A stretch of 55,656 bases of DNA from Candidatus Omnitrophota bacterium. Its GTDB lineage: Bacteria > Omnitrophota > Gorgyraeia > Zapsychrales > Fredricksoniimonadaceae. The notes under the pieces are model-generated. The model worked only from the letters and a program-made list of their open reading frames with translations, was not told the DNA's origin and ran no database searches. Shown here piece by piece: positions 1-8,955 of the stretch. The stretch spans positions 1 through 55,656 of the forward strand of contig JADFZK010000015.1 of assembly GCA_015232565.1 (NCBI GenBank), read 5' to 3'. Each line of letters starts with the position of its first letter. Within the stretch, counting starts at the first letter, position 1. The position numbers were made by a program, and so were the translations under genes.

Positions 1-25
1 GAATGGCTGGCCGAAGTTCACCGGA

Positions 26-3000
26 ATGACCGGACGAAGTTATCGGAATCCGCATATAAGGCATTATATCTGGCGCAGGTTAATTGCTTATATTGCATTA
101 TTGGCTTTTATTTTTGATTGTCTGGCGATCCCGCTTCAGCATGCTTATGCCCAGGAAGCGCTTATTCTTTCCGAGCCTGGCGTCCGTATTGGTTTTAGTC
201 CGCCGTTTGCACCTCCGGTTTTAAAAGGCGTTAAGGTTTATTCAAAGGAGCCCTTCCGGTTCGATTTCATTCTTGATAAAGGTGATTCTGTTGGAACAGA
301 AGATTCTTTAAAACTTGAATCGGCCCGGATGATCAGATATTTTCTGGCTTCGTTGACGGTTCCCGAGAAAGATCTGTGGGTAAATTTAAGCCCCTTTGAG
401 AAAGAGCGTATTGTTCCAGCGGCCTTTGGCCAGACCGAGATGGGCCGCGATCTTTTGGCAGAAGATTATTTGCTCAAGCAGTTAACGGCATCGGTAATTT
501 ATCCGGAGACAGATATAGGGAAGAAGTTTTGGGCCAGGATCTATCAGGACGCTTTCGCCCGGTATGGCACTACGGATGTTCCGGTGGATTCATTTAACAA
601 AGTGTGGATCACGCCGCAAAAGGCGGTGGTTTACGAGAATGCCAAGGCGGGAACTGCGTATGTAGTGGAAAGCCGCCTGAAAGTAATGCTGGAAAAAGAC
701 TATTTGGCAGCCGCCACCAACGCAATGCCAACCACTCAACCACCAAAGGTTCAAGCTACCCAGGTCGCAACCCCAACGCCAAACGATTCAAACAACATTG
801 CCCAGGACGTCCTGCGTGAGATCGTGATCCCCGTTCTTGAGAAAGAAGTTAATGAAGGGGCGAACTTTGCTCATTTGCGGCAGGTCTACAATGCTCTTAT
901 TCTGGCTACCTGGTATAAGCAAAAGATCAAGGACAGCGTTTTAGCACAGGTTTACACTGACCGTAATAAAATTGCCGGGGTGAATATTGACGATCCCCAG
1001 GAGAAAGAAAAGATCTATCAGCGTTATCTGGAGGCGTTCCGGAAGGGCGTTTATAGCTACATAAAGGAAGAGCAAGACCCTTATACCAATGACATCCTGC
1101 CCCGAAAGTACTTCTCCGGTGGTGTGGTGCTTGGTCTTGGAGACGCGGCGGGTGGGGCGGCTCTGCAATTCAGGTCGGATGTTTCCGGGGTGGCTCTTAT
1201 TAGTAATGATAAAGCCCGGATCGTGGTTTCCCGGATCGACCGGTCGCAGGACACAGAGCCTGAGGATGACGAAGAAATCCAACATACTATGAATGTTGAG
1301 AATTGGATGCCAGCAACGTCATTCGGAACAGCTAAGCCTTTGGGAATATATTTTGAAGATGGGGGCCTTCTTGATGTGAACATAATGGAGAGGTGGTGGA
1401 TAAGCGATGTTTTTAGTGGCAAGTCGCTTAAGGACGGTGATAGGGTTAACTCAATGGGTATGCCCGACGAGAGAATGCCAGATTCTTTTGATATGAGGTT
1501 TGTGGTAGTGCGGGGGGTGGGGTTTTTTATTCCATGGTCTTTCGATCGGGATCTGTTTATCTCCGCGGTTATCCCTCTGGTGCAAGCCAAGGTGCTCAGA
1601 AAAGGGAAACCGTATGTTTTTGCTTTGTCTCAAGAGATCAGTGATGGACAAAGGCAGTATTTTTCAGCCGCATTCCCTGAACAAGATGCGCTGTTTATTA
1701 CGGAATCTTTCATTAAACGTCTTAATGAAATTGAAGACGAAGATTACAAAGCCTACGCGATTATGGCCATAATAGCCAGTCAATTTGCACCGGTCAATCA
1801 ACTGAGCAATATGCTAATAGATGAATTGGGTTCCGGGATGGAAGACTTTCTGGCAGAGATGGAGAGGGTCGGATTGTTCTCTCCGGAATTGATTCAGCAT
1901 ATTAAGGAGCCAAACTTTGTATTTGATATAAAGGCAGAGGTTGTAATGATAAATGATGTGTTAGAAGATAGCGAGGAGGACTTAATTGAATGGCTTAATG
2001 AGTCTATGTTGAGCAGGTCGGATTCAAGTCCACGGATTTCCTTATCTTTCCTGAGAAAATATTGTGGGCGTAAATCTGCTGAAAAGCATTTGAAGTTATG
2101 GAGGTCTATCGCTAGGAATTTCGATGCAAATGGAGATGCGTTTAGTGATCTTAGGGATATTTATCTAAGTTGGGATAAAGATATTACTAAGACGGGCGAA
2201 CAGCCTGAATGGGATCAAGTAGAGGCGAGAAGGGATTTGAAGAGTGCGTATCGGCGGTTTTTGGATATGCCGGGCCGGGTACAAAAGATCGTTTTGCAGG
2301 TGATCCGCGTGAGTGGCCGGCTGGCCTGGGAGGATCTTGAGGTAATGATTGAGGCTTCCGATAATCCGGATGATTTTCCTGATATGCCAGATGATAAAAG
2401 GCAAAAGATTCTTGCGGCACGTGCGGAATTCCCGATTACTGCAGAAGATTATCGTGAACAGGATGAAAGTTTGCAGGTCAATATTGGGCAATATATCGAG
2501 AGCGTTCTTAACGAAGAGGTTCTAGGTCCAAGCTTTGGAGAAAGCATTGTAGATTATGATTTTCCAAGCATGGATCCTCAAGACGATGGGGGAGCTGAAT
2601 TGGATGCTCTTGTGGAGAATATCATTGAAGACCAACAGCGGGGCGCAGCGCTGGAAGCAGCACAGTTCGGGAATAGTATTACAGATTCAGCGATTCGAAG
2701 TGCAAGTGTCGAGCTATTGGCAGAAATCCTGGAGTCGGCGAGCAAAGATATTGTGGATGAAAGATCATATGTCGCTCTGGGAATTCGCGAGCTGGCGGTG
2801 ATCTTTAATGCAATGTTGAAATTGGATCTCAAGGTTGTTGATTCCTCCCCGGGTGTAGATCGATTAATAAAGGTCATGGTGAATATTTTTGCTACAAGTC
2901 AGCGTCTGGGGTATCCGATAGCGGATATAAGTTCACTGACTACTATTGTAAATGCCTCGCATAATGATATTCGCCGGCTGGCTGTTATTGGCGGAGCTAT

Positions 3001-6000
3001 GGAGAGTTTCGATCCCGGCATCCGGGCGGCTCTGGCAAATGTGCTGGTGGAGGCGCTGGTCAATATGCCAATAGGTTTGATGTTTGAAGGCGCATATAAG
3101 AGCGGCATAAAATTGCGTACCTGGGTATTGCCATTATTGGATTATACCAATATCTCTGCGACGGATCGGAGCATATTGATCAAAAAGATAGAGCTTTGTG
3201 AGGAGTTGATCGATGATATTTTGGGCCGGTTTTCTAAACCGGATGACCAACAGTTTTATGTAAACAAGTTTGCAGCGGCTTTTCAGGTGTACGATCCGGT
3301 CTTCAAAAAGAATGATCCCGTTGCCGAGATCGATGCCATAGCCAGATTATCGCACACTATATATTTGAATTTGTCTTTGGCGTTGACGGCGTTGGGAGCG
3401 GCGGGGGTTTCGGTGTCTGAAATGGCGGATCTTATAACATATCTAGATCAGAACAATGCCTTGACCAAGATCTTGAGCATGTTGGGGGAAGAAGGTTCAT
3501 TGGGCGGGCATAAAGAGGTTGTGACCAGTTTGGTAGCGTTTGGTCAGTTTGGGAACTTCAAGAGTTTATTGATGATGCTGGTCAAGCGTTGGTGGGTTCA
3601 GTCTCCGCAGGTTATCGACGGAGTGCTGATCCTTCTGGAACAAATGAGCATGAATGAACTCAAGAAATTGAGTCCGGCCTACTGGCAGGCGTTTGGTGAT
3701 AATATTAATGAATATTTTAGGCAAGGCTTTAAGATCTTTGACCCCCAGTTGTTCGAGTATTTTATGAATAATCGCGGCAAGCCCGAGATAATCGCCGAGT
3801 TTCGAACGGAGGTCCTGAATGAAACGCAAAACATTGCTTACGGTGATTTTAATGGTTTTAGCCAGCGGTTCATGGGGAAATACGATATTAAGCCGAATGC
3901 GGTGGTGGCTCTTATCGGGCGCTATATTCCGATAAAGAATCAGACCGCCAGAGAATATAGTGGAATGTACGTAAAGCTGGCGGCGGCATTAAAGAAAAGG
4001 GTGGGTTGGCGTGAAGAGGTGGATCCATTGATGAGAGAGCAGTTTGATTTCAGGCCGGTCAGGGTAGTTAAGTCATACATGGCCGCGACCAAGGTGAATA
4101 GCGATCTTTACCGGTCCCTGAATGCGTTGGCGGGTAAGGCCGAAATGTCGTTTGAGGAATTCCTGGCGGTTCTGACCACTAATCCTGATGAATTCTACCG
4201 GATAAAGGATGGAGTCGGGGGACATGCTTTCTTACAATATCTATTTCAGGTCGCCCAGGTTGAAACTGCCGGTTATGGCGCAGAAGTCCTGTCTAAAAGT
4301 GATAACGACAAGTTCGACTTCCTTTCGCAATGGGCTTCCTTTTTGAATGATGCCAAGCTGGAGCATAAGCCGGTGCTGGAATCCAGGCTGAGGGAGATAG
4401 TGGCCGGGATGGCTCCGGAAGTGGTGGCCAAACTTAAGGTGCGGCACGGCCTGGCAAATTTCCGTTTTTTTGAATTTGAAGCTAAGAAATTATTGCCAAA
4501 GGTGGAAGACTTAATGGAGACGCTGGGCTTGCCGGAGAGTGAGGCGGTCCAGAAACTGGCCAAACATTTTGGCGCTCGTTTAAGCCAGTTCCCGTCCCTG
4601 TCTTTGCGGGATGAGGGGCGCATGGCGGCGTTACGAGAAGAGTGCGTTGCCTTGGTTGGAACTGCTATTCAACGGCGTCCTGAATTGCAAGGGACAGAAG
4701 GCGCGGCGCGCAAGGCCCTGGAGGCCGCATTTGCGTTAGCCCGTTCCCGGGTTTTGGCCGAGACCGGCGACAGGACCGACGAGGATCGCATACGCACGAT
4801 GTTGGCCGACAGGATCTCCTCCGAATTGATCACCCTTCTTAAAACCAATATCCGTTCTGTTGAAGATGAGTTAAAGAAGTTCCAGAGCAGAGAGGTGCCG
4901 GCGGAAGGAGAAAGCCTGAAAGTCGGATTCTTTGATGATCTTTTGCACTTAATGAGTTTTATGGCTTCCGGTGTTTGTACCTGGGTAGCTCGTGACAGGC
5001 AGGTTCTTGACCCCAGGACGCATTTTGGCAAGATCGCGATCAAAGATGATCTGGGGCGTGTATTAGGTGTAAGCCAGGTCCAGTTATCGAGGACCAAGAT
5101 CAAGGGTTTGCCAGCGGCCAGATCAGAGCGGGGGTGGTCGGTGTTGGCGATGCCGGGCATTAATCTGTTCCATGAACAGCTGCAAGGCAACCAGTCCACC
5201 AGTCAGCTTGTTTTGGCTATTCTCAAGACGGCACAGCTTTATGCCAAAGAAGCTGGAATGCAGGGGGCGTTCATTCCCAACAATCCGGCTATATACACCA
5301 ATCATAATCAGGAACGAAAAGTCATTGAAGAGCTGGTGCAATTGGGCTGGCTTAAGCCGGTTGAATTAGAGGATGATGTGCAATTGTCGGTCAGTCCGGC
5401 ACCTAATTATTCGTATCTGCATGGATTTTTAGTTTGTATTCCGGTCGAAAATACTGCGGTTGTTTTAAGAAAGAGCAGTGTCCCTGTTGAGAAAATAGAA
5501 GATCGCCGGGTAAAGCGTTTGGGCATGAGCCGGACGCACGATTCTGCGGATGAACTTGTGTTGATCCCTAAAGAGCGGGAGGTTTTACTGCAGGGGGATT
5601 TAAGGTCAACGGTTGAGAGGGTATTGCAGGGTATGCCGAGCGCCGCGTTAACTGCTGCGCGTTCCAATGTGGCCTCGGAGGAAGCCATTGTGGAGTTGCG
5701 TGTTAACCGGTTGGCAGTAGAAAGCTCGGTGATCGCTACGGCCAATGGGTTTATGCTTGAACTGGGAAGTAAAGTTCTGGCAGATGGGTCGCCGGAGGCC
5801 ACGGAACTCGGCAAAGCCATGGCCGACCTGGTATCGGCGGTGGTCCTGGGGCGTAAGGAATGGGTGGAGCTGAAGACCGCGGCCATCAAGAATGAAAATG
5901 CGTATTTTAAGCTTGGGTTGATACGGGGATTGCTTTTGTACAAGAGTGGTTCTGCCAGATTGCAGGAAGTTGGTGAGTACATCAAGGGCGTTGAGCATAT

Positions 6001-6985
6001 TGCGCAGTGGAATGTGTTCCTGAATGTTATGGATGGCGCGGATCCGGATATTCTGATCAATAATTATGTTGCTATGCTTTGGCGTGACCGGAAAGCTTCG
6101 GATCGCACCATTTCCCGGTTGTTTCTGGATCTGGTGGATACCGAAGTGCTGGAGCGTGTTTCTTTAGCCCGGATGCGGGAGGTTTTCAGGGCGTTTATTT
6201 TGTCCAGCCAGGCCAGGCTTATGGTCGGCGACAAGATTCAGCCGGTGGAACAGTTTAAGCAATTTGATCAACAAGAGGATCTGTTAAGGCTTAATCAGCA
6301 GGTATTGGGAGCGGCAACGCAGAATGATTTTTATTCTTCATTAAAGACAGTGCTTGAAGTGTTCCTGCCTTCAGCCAAGGTGAATACCGAGCTTGGACGA
6401 TTACTCAACAATGATCTTTACAAGAATCCCGACCGGCCCCAGGCGGTTAGAGCGGCTTTGCAGGAGATATGTGTGCGGTACTATGGCCAGCGCTCGTTTG
6501 ATGCGTTAAACAAACATTTGACTGCTTCCCGGGGCAGTGAAACGATCCCATATATTCGCTATAAAGATCTTGATCTGAACGTTGGGGATGACCTTGATCA
6601 GTATGAATTTCTGGAGTTCGTATCTGTCGACCAGGATCATGTGAATTATGATCTGCTTTCTGAAAAGCCAGGTCAAGAGCCCGAAAGTATGAGCGGCGCT
6701 GACTGGGTGCGGTCATTGTTTAAAATGAGCGCGGACAGCGCAATGGCTGACCCGGCGGCTGTGGCTTCAGAGCAGGATAGCGCTGAGAAAAAAGGTGGTA
6801 TTGATCTAACGGCGGATAAGGTCAAGTTGGCTACGTATGGAGATAGCGGTAATGGCCTAACTTTCAAGATCGATCCTGCCATGCTCCAGCAATTGCAGAA
6901 TGCCCCGGGCTTCAGGCCGGTAAGTATTTCCCTTCAGCCCGTAACAACCTCGGTGTCGTTATTTCTTGGCATGCCAGATAATTAG
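26..6985 (+). CDS. Giant secreted protein, paralogue 1 (RKYFSGG family), 2319 aa
   Basis: A very large exported protein of unknown function. A hydrophobic segment ending in HAYAQ at about residue 43 looks like a signal peptide, although its n-region (about 20 residues) is long. The frame is open back to base 1, so the true start may lie outside the window. Residues 45-367 form a domain shared with the genes at 8956 and 32939: FDFILDKGDS, WVNLSPFEKERI, TEMGRDLLAEDYLLKQ, EKEVNEG and the terminal RKYFSGG. The middle is mostly helical and alpha-solenoid-like. Residues about 1635-1812 form a distinct compact unit that could be acetyltransferase-like (weak inference). The last 65 residues, from GGIDL, resemble the C-termini of the two paralogues. 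No catalytic motif is secure. Confidence 0.85.
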   Translation: MTGRSYRNPHIRHYIWRRLIAYIALLAFIFDCLAIPLQHAYAQEALILSEPGVRIGFSPPFAPPVLKGVKVYSKEPFRFDFILDKGDSVGTEDSLKLESARMIRYFLASLTVPEKDLWVNLSPFEKERIVPAAFGQTEMGRDLLAEDYLLKQLTASVIYPETDIGKKFWARIYQDAFARYGTTDVPVDSFNKVWITPQKAVVYENAKAGTAYVVESRLKVMLEKDYLAAATNAMPTTQPPKVQATQVATPTPNDSNNIAQDVLREIVIPVLEKEVNEGANFAHLRQVYNALILATWYKQKIKDSVLAQVYTDRNKIAGVNIDDPQEKEKIYQRYLEAFRKGVYSYIKEEQDPYTNDILPRKYFSGGVVLGLGDAAGGAALQFRSDVSGVALISNDKARIVVSRIDRSQDTEPEDDEEIQHTMNVENWMPATSFGTAKPLGIYFEDGGLLDVNIMERWWISDVFSGKSLKDGDRVNSMGMPDERMPDSFDMRFVVVRGVGFFIPWSFDRDLFISAVIPLVQAKVLRKGKPYVFALSQEISDGQRQYFSAAFPEQDALFITESFIKRLNEIEDEDYKAYAIMAIIASQFAPVNQLSNMLIDELGSGMEDFLAEMERVGLFSPELIQHIKEPNFVFDIKAEVVMINDVLEDSEEDLIEWLNESMLSRSDSSPRISLSFLRKYCGRKSAEKHLKLWRSIARNFDANGDAFSDLRDIYLSWDKDITKTGEQPEWDQVEARRDLKSAYRRFLDMPGRVQKIVLQVIRVSGRLAWEDLEVMIEASDNPDDFPDMPDDKRQKILAARAEFPITAEDYREQDESLQVNIGQYIESVLNEEVLGPSFGESIVDYDFPSMDPQDDGGAELDALVENIIEDQQRGAALEAAQFGNSITDSAIRSASVELLAEILESASKDIVDERSYVALGIRELAVIFNAMLKLDLKVVDSSPGVDRLIKVMVNIFATSQRLGYPIADISSLTTIVNASHNDIRRLAVIGGAMESFDPGIRAALANVLVEALVNMPIGLMFEGAYKSGIKLRTWVLPLLDYTNISATDRSILIKKIELCEELIDDILGRFSKPDDQQFYVNKFAAAFQVYDPVFKKNDPVAEIDAIARLSHTIYLNLSLALTALGAAGVSVSEMADLITYLDQNNALTKILSMLGEEGSLGGHKEVVTSLVAFGQFGNFKSLLMMLVKRWWVQSPQVIDGVLILLEQMSMNELKKLSPAYWQAFGDNINEYFRQGFKIFDPQLFEYFMNNRGKPEIIAEFRTEVLNETQNIAYGDFNGFSQRFMGKYDIKPNAVVALIGRYIPIKNQTAREYSGMYVKLAAALKKRVGWREEVDPLMREQFDFRPVRVVKSYMAATKVNSDLYRSLNALAGKAEMSFEEFLAVLTTNPDEFYRIKDGVGGHAFLQYLFQVAQVETAGYGAEVLSKSDNDKFDFLSQWASFLNDAKLEHKPVLESRLREIVAGMAPEVVAKLKVRHGLANFRFFEFEAKKLLPKVEDLMETLGLPESEAVQKLAKHFGARLSQFPSLSLRDEGRMAALREECVALVGTAIQRRPELQGTEGAARKALEAAFALARSRVLAETGDRTDEDRIRTMLADRISSELITLLKTNIRSVEDELKKFQSREVPAEGESLKVGFFDDLLHLMSFMASGVCTWVARDRQVLDPRTHFGKIAIKDDLGRVLGVSQVQLSRTKIKGLPAARSERGWSVLAMPGINLFHEQLQGNQSTSQLVLAILKTAQLYAKEAGMQGAFIPNNPAIYTNHNQERKVIEELVQLGWLKPVELEDDVQLSVSPAPNYSYLHGFLVCIPVENTAVVLRKSSVPVEKIEDRRVKRLGMSRTHDSADELVLIPKEREVLLQGDLRSTVERVLQGMPSAALTAARSNVASEEAIVELRVNRLAVESSVIATANGFMLELGSKVLADGSPEATELGKAMADLVSAVVLGRKEWVELKTAAIKNENAYFKLGLIRGLLLYKSGSARLQEVGEYIKGVEHIAQWNVFLNVMDGADPDILINNYVAMLWRDRKASDRTISRLFLDLVDTEVLERVSLARMREVFRAFILSSQARLMVGDKIQPVEQFKQFDQQEDLLRLNQQVLGAATQNDFYSSLKTVLEVFLPSAKVNTELGRLLNNDLYKNPDRPQAVRAALQEICVRYYGQRSFDALNKHLTASRGSETIPYIRYKDLDLNVGDDLDQYEFLEFVSVDQDHVNYDLLSEKPGQEPESMSGADWVRSLFKMSADSAMADPAAVASEQDSAEKKGGIDLTADKVKLATYGDSGNGLTFKIDPAMLQQLQNAPGFRPVSISLQPVTTSVSLFLGMPDN

Positions 6986-7073
6986 GAAAAAGCCAGCGGG
7001 CGCAATTATTATCCATTAAATACCCGGCTGAGATCGTTGTGGCGGATGCTCTTGCATTCGTCTGACTTATAGA

Positions 7074-7109
7074 TTTATAGGCAAGTTTATAGGCAAGTTT
7101 ATATAGCGG
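7074..7109. repeat. Short AT-rich iterons upstream of the AlbA_2 regulator
   Basis: The 12-mer tttataggcaag occurs twice head to tail (7074-7085, 7086-7097), followed by a diverged third unit, tttatatagcgg. A further aagtttatat-agcgg match lies at 7167-7182 across the start codon of the next gene. A possible promoter, TTGCAT (7052-7057) followed 16-17 nt later by TTTATA/TTATAG, overlaps the first unit. The arrangement would suit an operator bound by the downstream regulator itself, but that is inference. Confidence 0.45.
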
Positions 7110-7174
7110 GGCGGAAATCTTTCTATTATAATTACTGACATGCGTATGGAGCGATGACTACCAGGTAAGTTTAT

Positions 7175-8620
7175 ATGAGCGGTGTGATAACAATAGATGA
7201 AATGATCGGAATCATTCTGGGGCAAAAAGAGTCTCAGTTCTTCGACTGCAAGCGGGCAAGGATCGATCCGGCCAAGGCGCTTGAGACGGTCGTTGCGTTT
7301 GCAAACGCTGAAGGCGGGACATTTGTGTTTGGGCTAGAAGATCCCGAAAAGGCCCAGGGTAAGGCCAGGCTGATCGGCGTGTCCGAGAAATCTCAGAATA
7401 TTGATGACTTGATCAATTTAATCCCCAAGGAAATAGTTCCGCTGCTTGCTGATATCAAGCAAGAGGAAATCCCTATTAAGAATGTCCGCGGCGATGACGA
7501 TAGGCTGATGGTTTTGAAGATTGAGCGGAGTTCTGAGGTCCATTCTTTGCGTCGTGGCGATACGTTCCTCCGGCGGGGTGCATCTACTCGGAAGTTAACC
7601 GCGCAGGAGATCATCCGGCTTAAATACGCCAAGGGATCGGTTCACTTTGAAAGTGAGCCCGTTGATGTGTCGTGGGATGATTTGGATAGTGATCTTGTGG
7701 CCAGATTTCAGCAGGCCAACAAAAGCACTAATGTCGACAAGATGCAGTTCTTCAAGGATAACGGACTGGCTGTTGTTCACGACGGCAAAGTGACCATGAA
7801 TAAGGCCGCGGTGTTGTTGTTCGGGAAGAACCCATCGATTTCGTTGAGATTCAAATGCGGCATCAAGGTTTCACACTATCTGGGGACAGAACCAAACTTC
7901 TCCGGGGAGCCGAATTTCCTGAGAAGGCCGTTTACCATTGAAGGACCTCTGATCCGGCAGATTCAGGAGGCGTTGAAATATCTTGAGACCTGGCTTGTTA
8001 ATCCGCCGAAGTTAAAGGGGGCCTCGTTTAAGAACTCTGTAAAATACCCGAGCTGGGTGATGCAAGAGGCGGTTACAAACGCCGTTATTCACCGAGACTT
8101 CAGCATCCAGAACGATATTCAGATCAGGATCTTTGATAACCGCATTGAAGTCGAGAGCCCTGGTATTTTACCGGGACAGGTCACGGTCACAAACATCCGG
8201 CACGAACGCTTCGCGCGGAATCCGATCATATTGAGGACGTTGAACCGTTTTGGTGAAGATGCTCCGAATCTGGATATCGGCGAAGGCGTTGATCGCATGT
8301 TCAACATGATGAAGGGCGCCAACCTTTATGACCCGGTGTACTGGTCCGATGATCTGTCGGAGAACGCGGTAAAGGTCATTTTGTTTAATTTCGAGCGTGT
8401 CAGCTATTGGGACGCGGTCAGTCGATACCTGGATGAACATCTGCGCATCACCAATGGCGAGGTCCGCAAGATCACCGGGATCAAGGATACGCTCAAGGCT
8501 TCGAGGCTGCTCAAGCAATGGACGAAGCAGAAGATGCTGGAAGAGGCCCAGGGTGTTGCCAAGAAGTCGAAGTATTATCACAAGCCGGGCGTTAAGCCGG
8601 AAGCGCGTTTATTTTCATAG
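7175..8620 (+). CDS. AlbA_2 (Schlafen-type) / HATPase domain transcriptional regulator
   Basis: A putative DNA- or RNA-binding regulator of 481 aa. The N-terminal part (residues about 10-150) has the AlbA_2/Schlafen AAA_4 signature: ESQFFDCKRA, then FANAEGGTFVFGLED. The centre (about 285-410) matches the HATPase_c_4 region of the RecG-like helicase-related family (COG2865): QEAVTNAVIHRDF, then NRIEVESPG and a GEGVDRM box. The last 70 residues look like a winged helix. It is the only non-giant gene between two giant paralogues and has no clear Shine-Dalgarno sequence; iterated AT-rich motifs lie just upstream. Such proteins often sit in accessory or defence-like loci, but their target cannot be told from sequence. 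Confidence 0.85.
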   Translation: MSGVITIDEMIGIILGQKESQFFDCKRARIDPAKALETVVAFANAEGGTFVFGLEDPEKAQGKARLIGVSEKSQNIDDLINLIPKEIVPLLADIKQEEIPIKNVRGDDDRLMVLKIERSSEVHSLRRGDTFLRRGASTRKLTAQEIIRLKYAKGSVHFESEPVDVSWDDLDSDLVARFQQANKSTNVDKMQFFKDNGLAVVHDGKVTMNKAAVLLFGKNPSISLRFKCGIKVSHYLGTEPNFSGEPNFLRRPFTIEGPLIRQIQEALKYLETWLVNPPKLKGASFKNSVKYPSWVMQEAVTNAVIHRDFSIQNDIQIRIFDNRIEVESPGILPGQVTVTNIRHERFARNPIILRTLNRFGEDAPNLDIGEGVDRMFNMMKGANLYDPVYWSDDLSENAVKVILFNFERVSYWDAVSRYLDEHLRITNGEVRKITGIKDTLKASRLLKQWTKQKMLEEAQGVAKKSKYYHKPGVKPEARLFS

Positions 8621-8698
8621 GGGTGTGATAATAAAATGAATCCAGCCGTCATTCTATTCGCAACTCGTTGATATCGTTGGTATTGCGTGTCTTCTTAG

Positions 8699-8797
8699 GA
8701 GCGGGTTTATTTTCATTTGTTGAAATCGGGCATTCGGCAGGTTGCGGAAGCCACGAGCGGTGGGGCTGTTAATAATGCGCTAAAATTAATTAAATAA
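8699..8797 (+). pseudogene. Possible 3' remnant of a small helix-turn-helix gene
   Basis: A 32-codon open stretch ending in TAA reads ERVYFHLLKSGIRQVAEA followed by TSGGAVNNALKLIK, which resembles a helical C-terminus. It has no start codon and is preceded by an in-frame stop. Its first 16 bases (8701-8716) repeat the last bases of the preceding gene (8603-8618) with one mismatch, suggesting a small duplication or recombination scar. The rest of 8621-8955 (about 335 bp) shows only a possible promoter. This call is weak. Confidence 0.2.
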
Positions 8798-8868
8798 GTT
8801 TCCCTTCGTTATTTCATTCAGTATTCTTCCGCAATTGTTTTCCGGTAGGCAGGATTTTCGCGATTTCT

Positions 8869-8897
8869 TTGCATTCTTAGCGTAAATATGCTATCTT
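8869..8897 (+). promoter_or_regulatory. Putative sigma-70 promoter for giant paralogue 2
   Basis: TTGCAT (8869-8874), a 17-nt spacer, then TATCTT (8892-8897). It lies about 60 bp upstream of the ATG at 8956, which has GGGAGG at 8945-8950. Confidence 0.4.
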
Positions 8898-8955
8898 TCA
8901 TCACATCTGGTTGGTATTAATTCAATATTCTAATCAAAATTCACGGGAGGATGAA

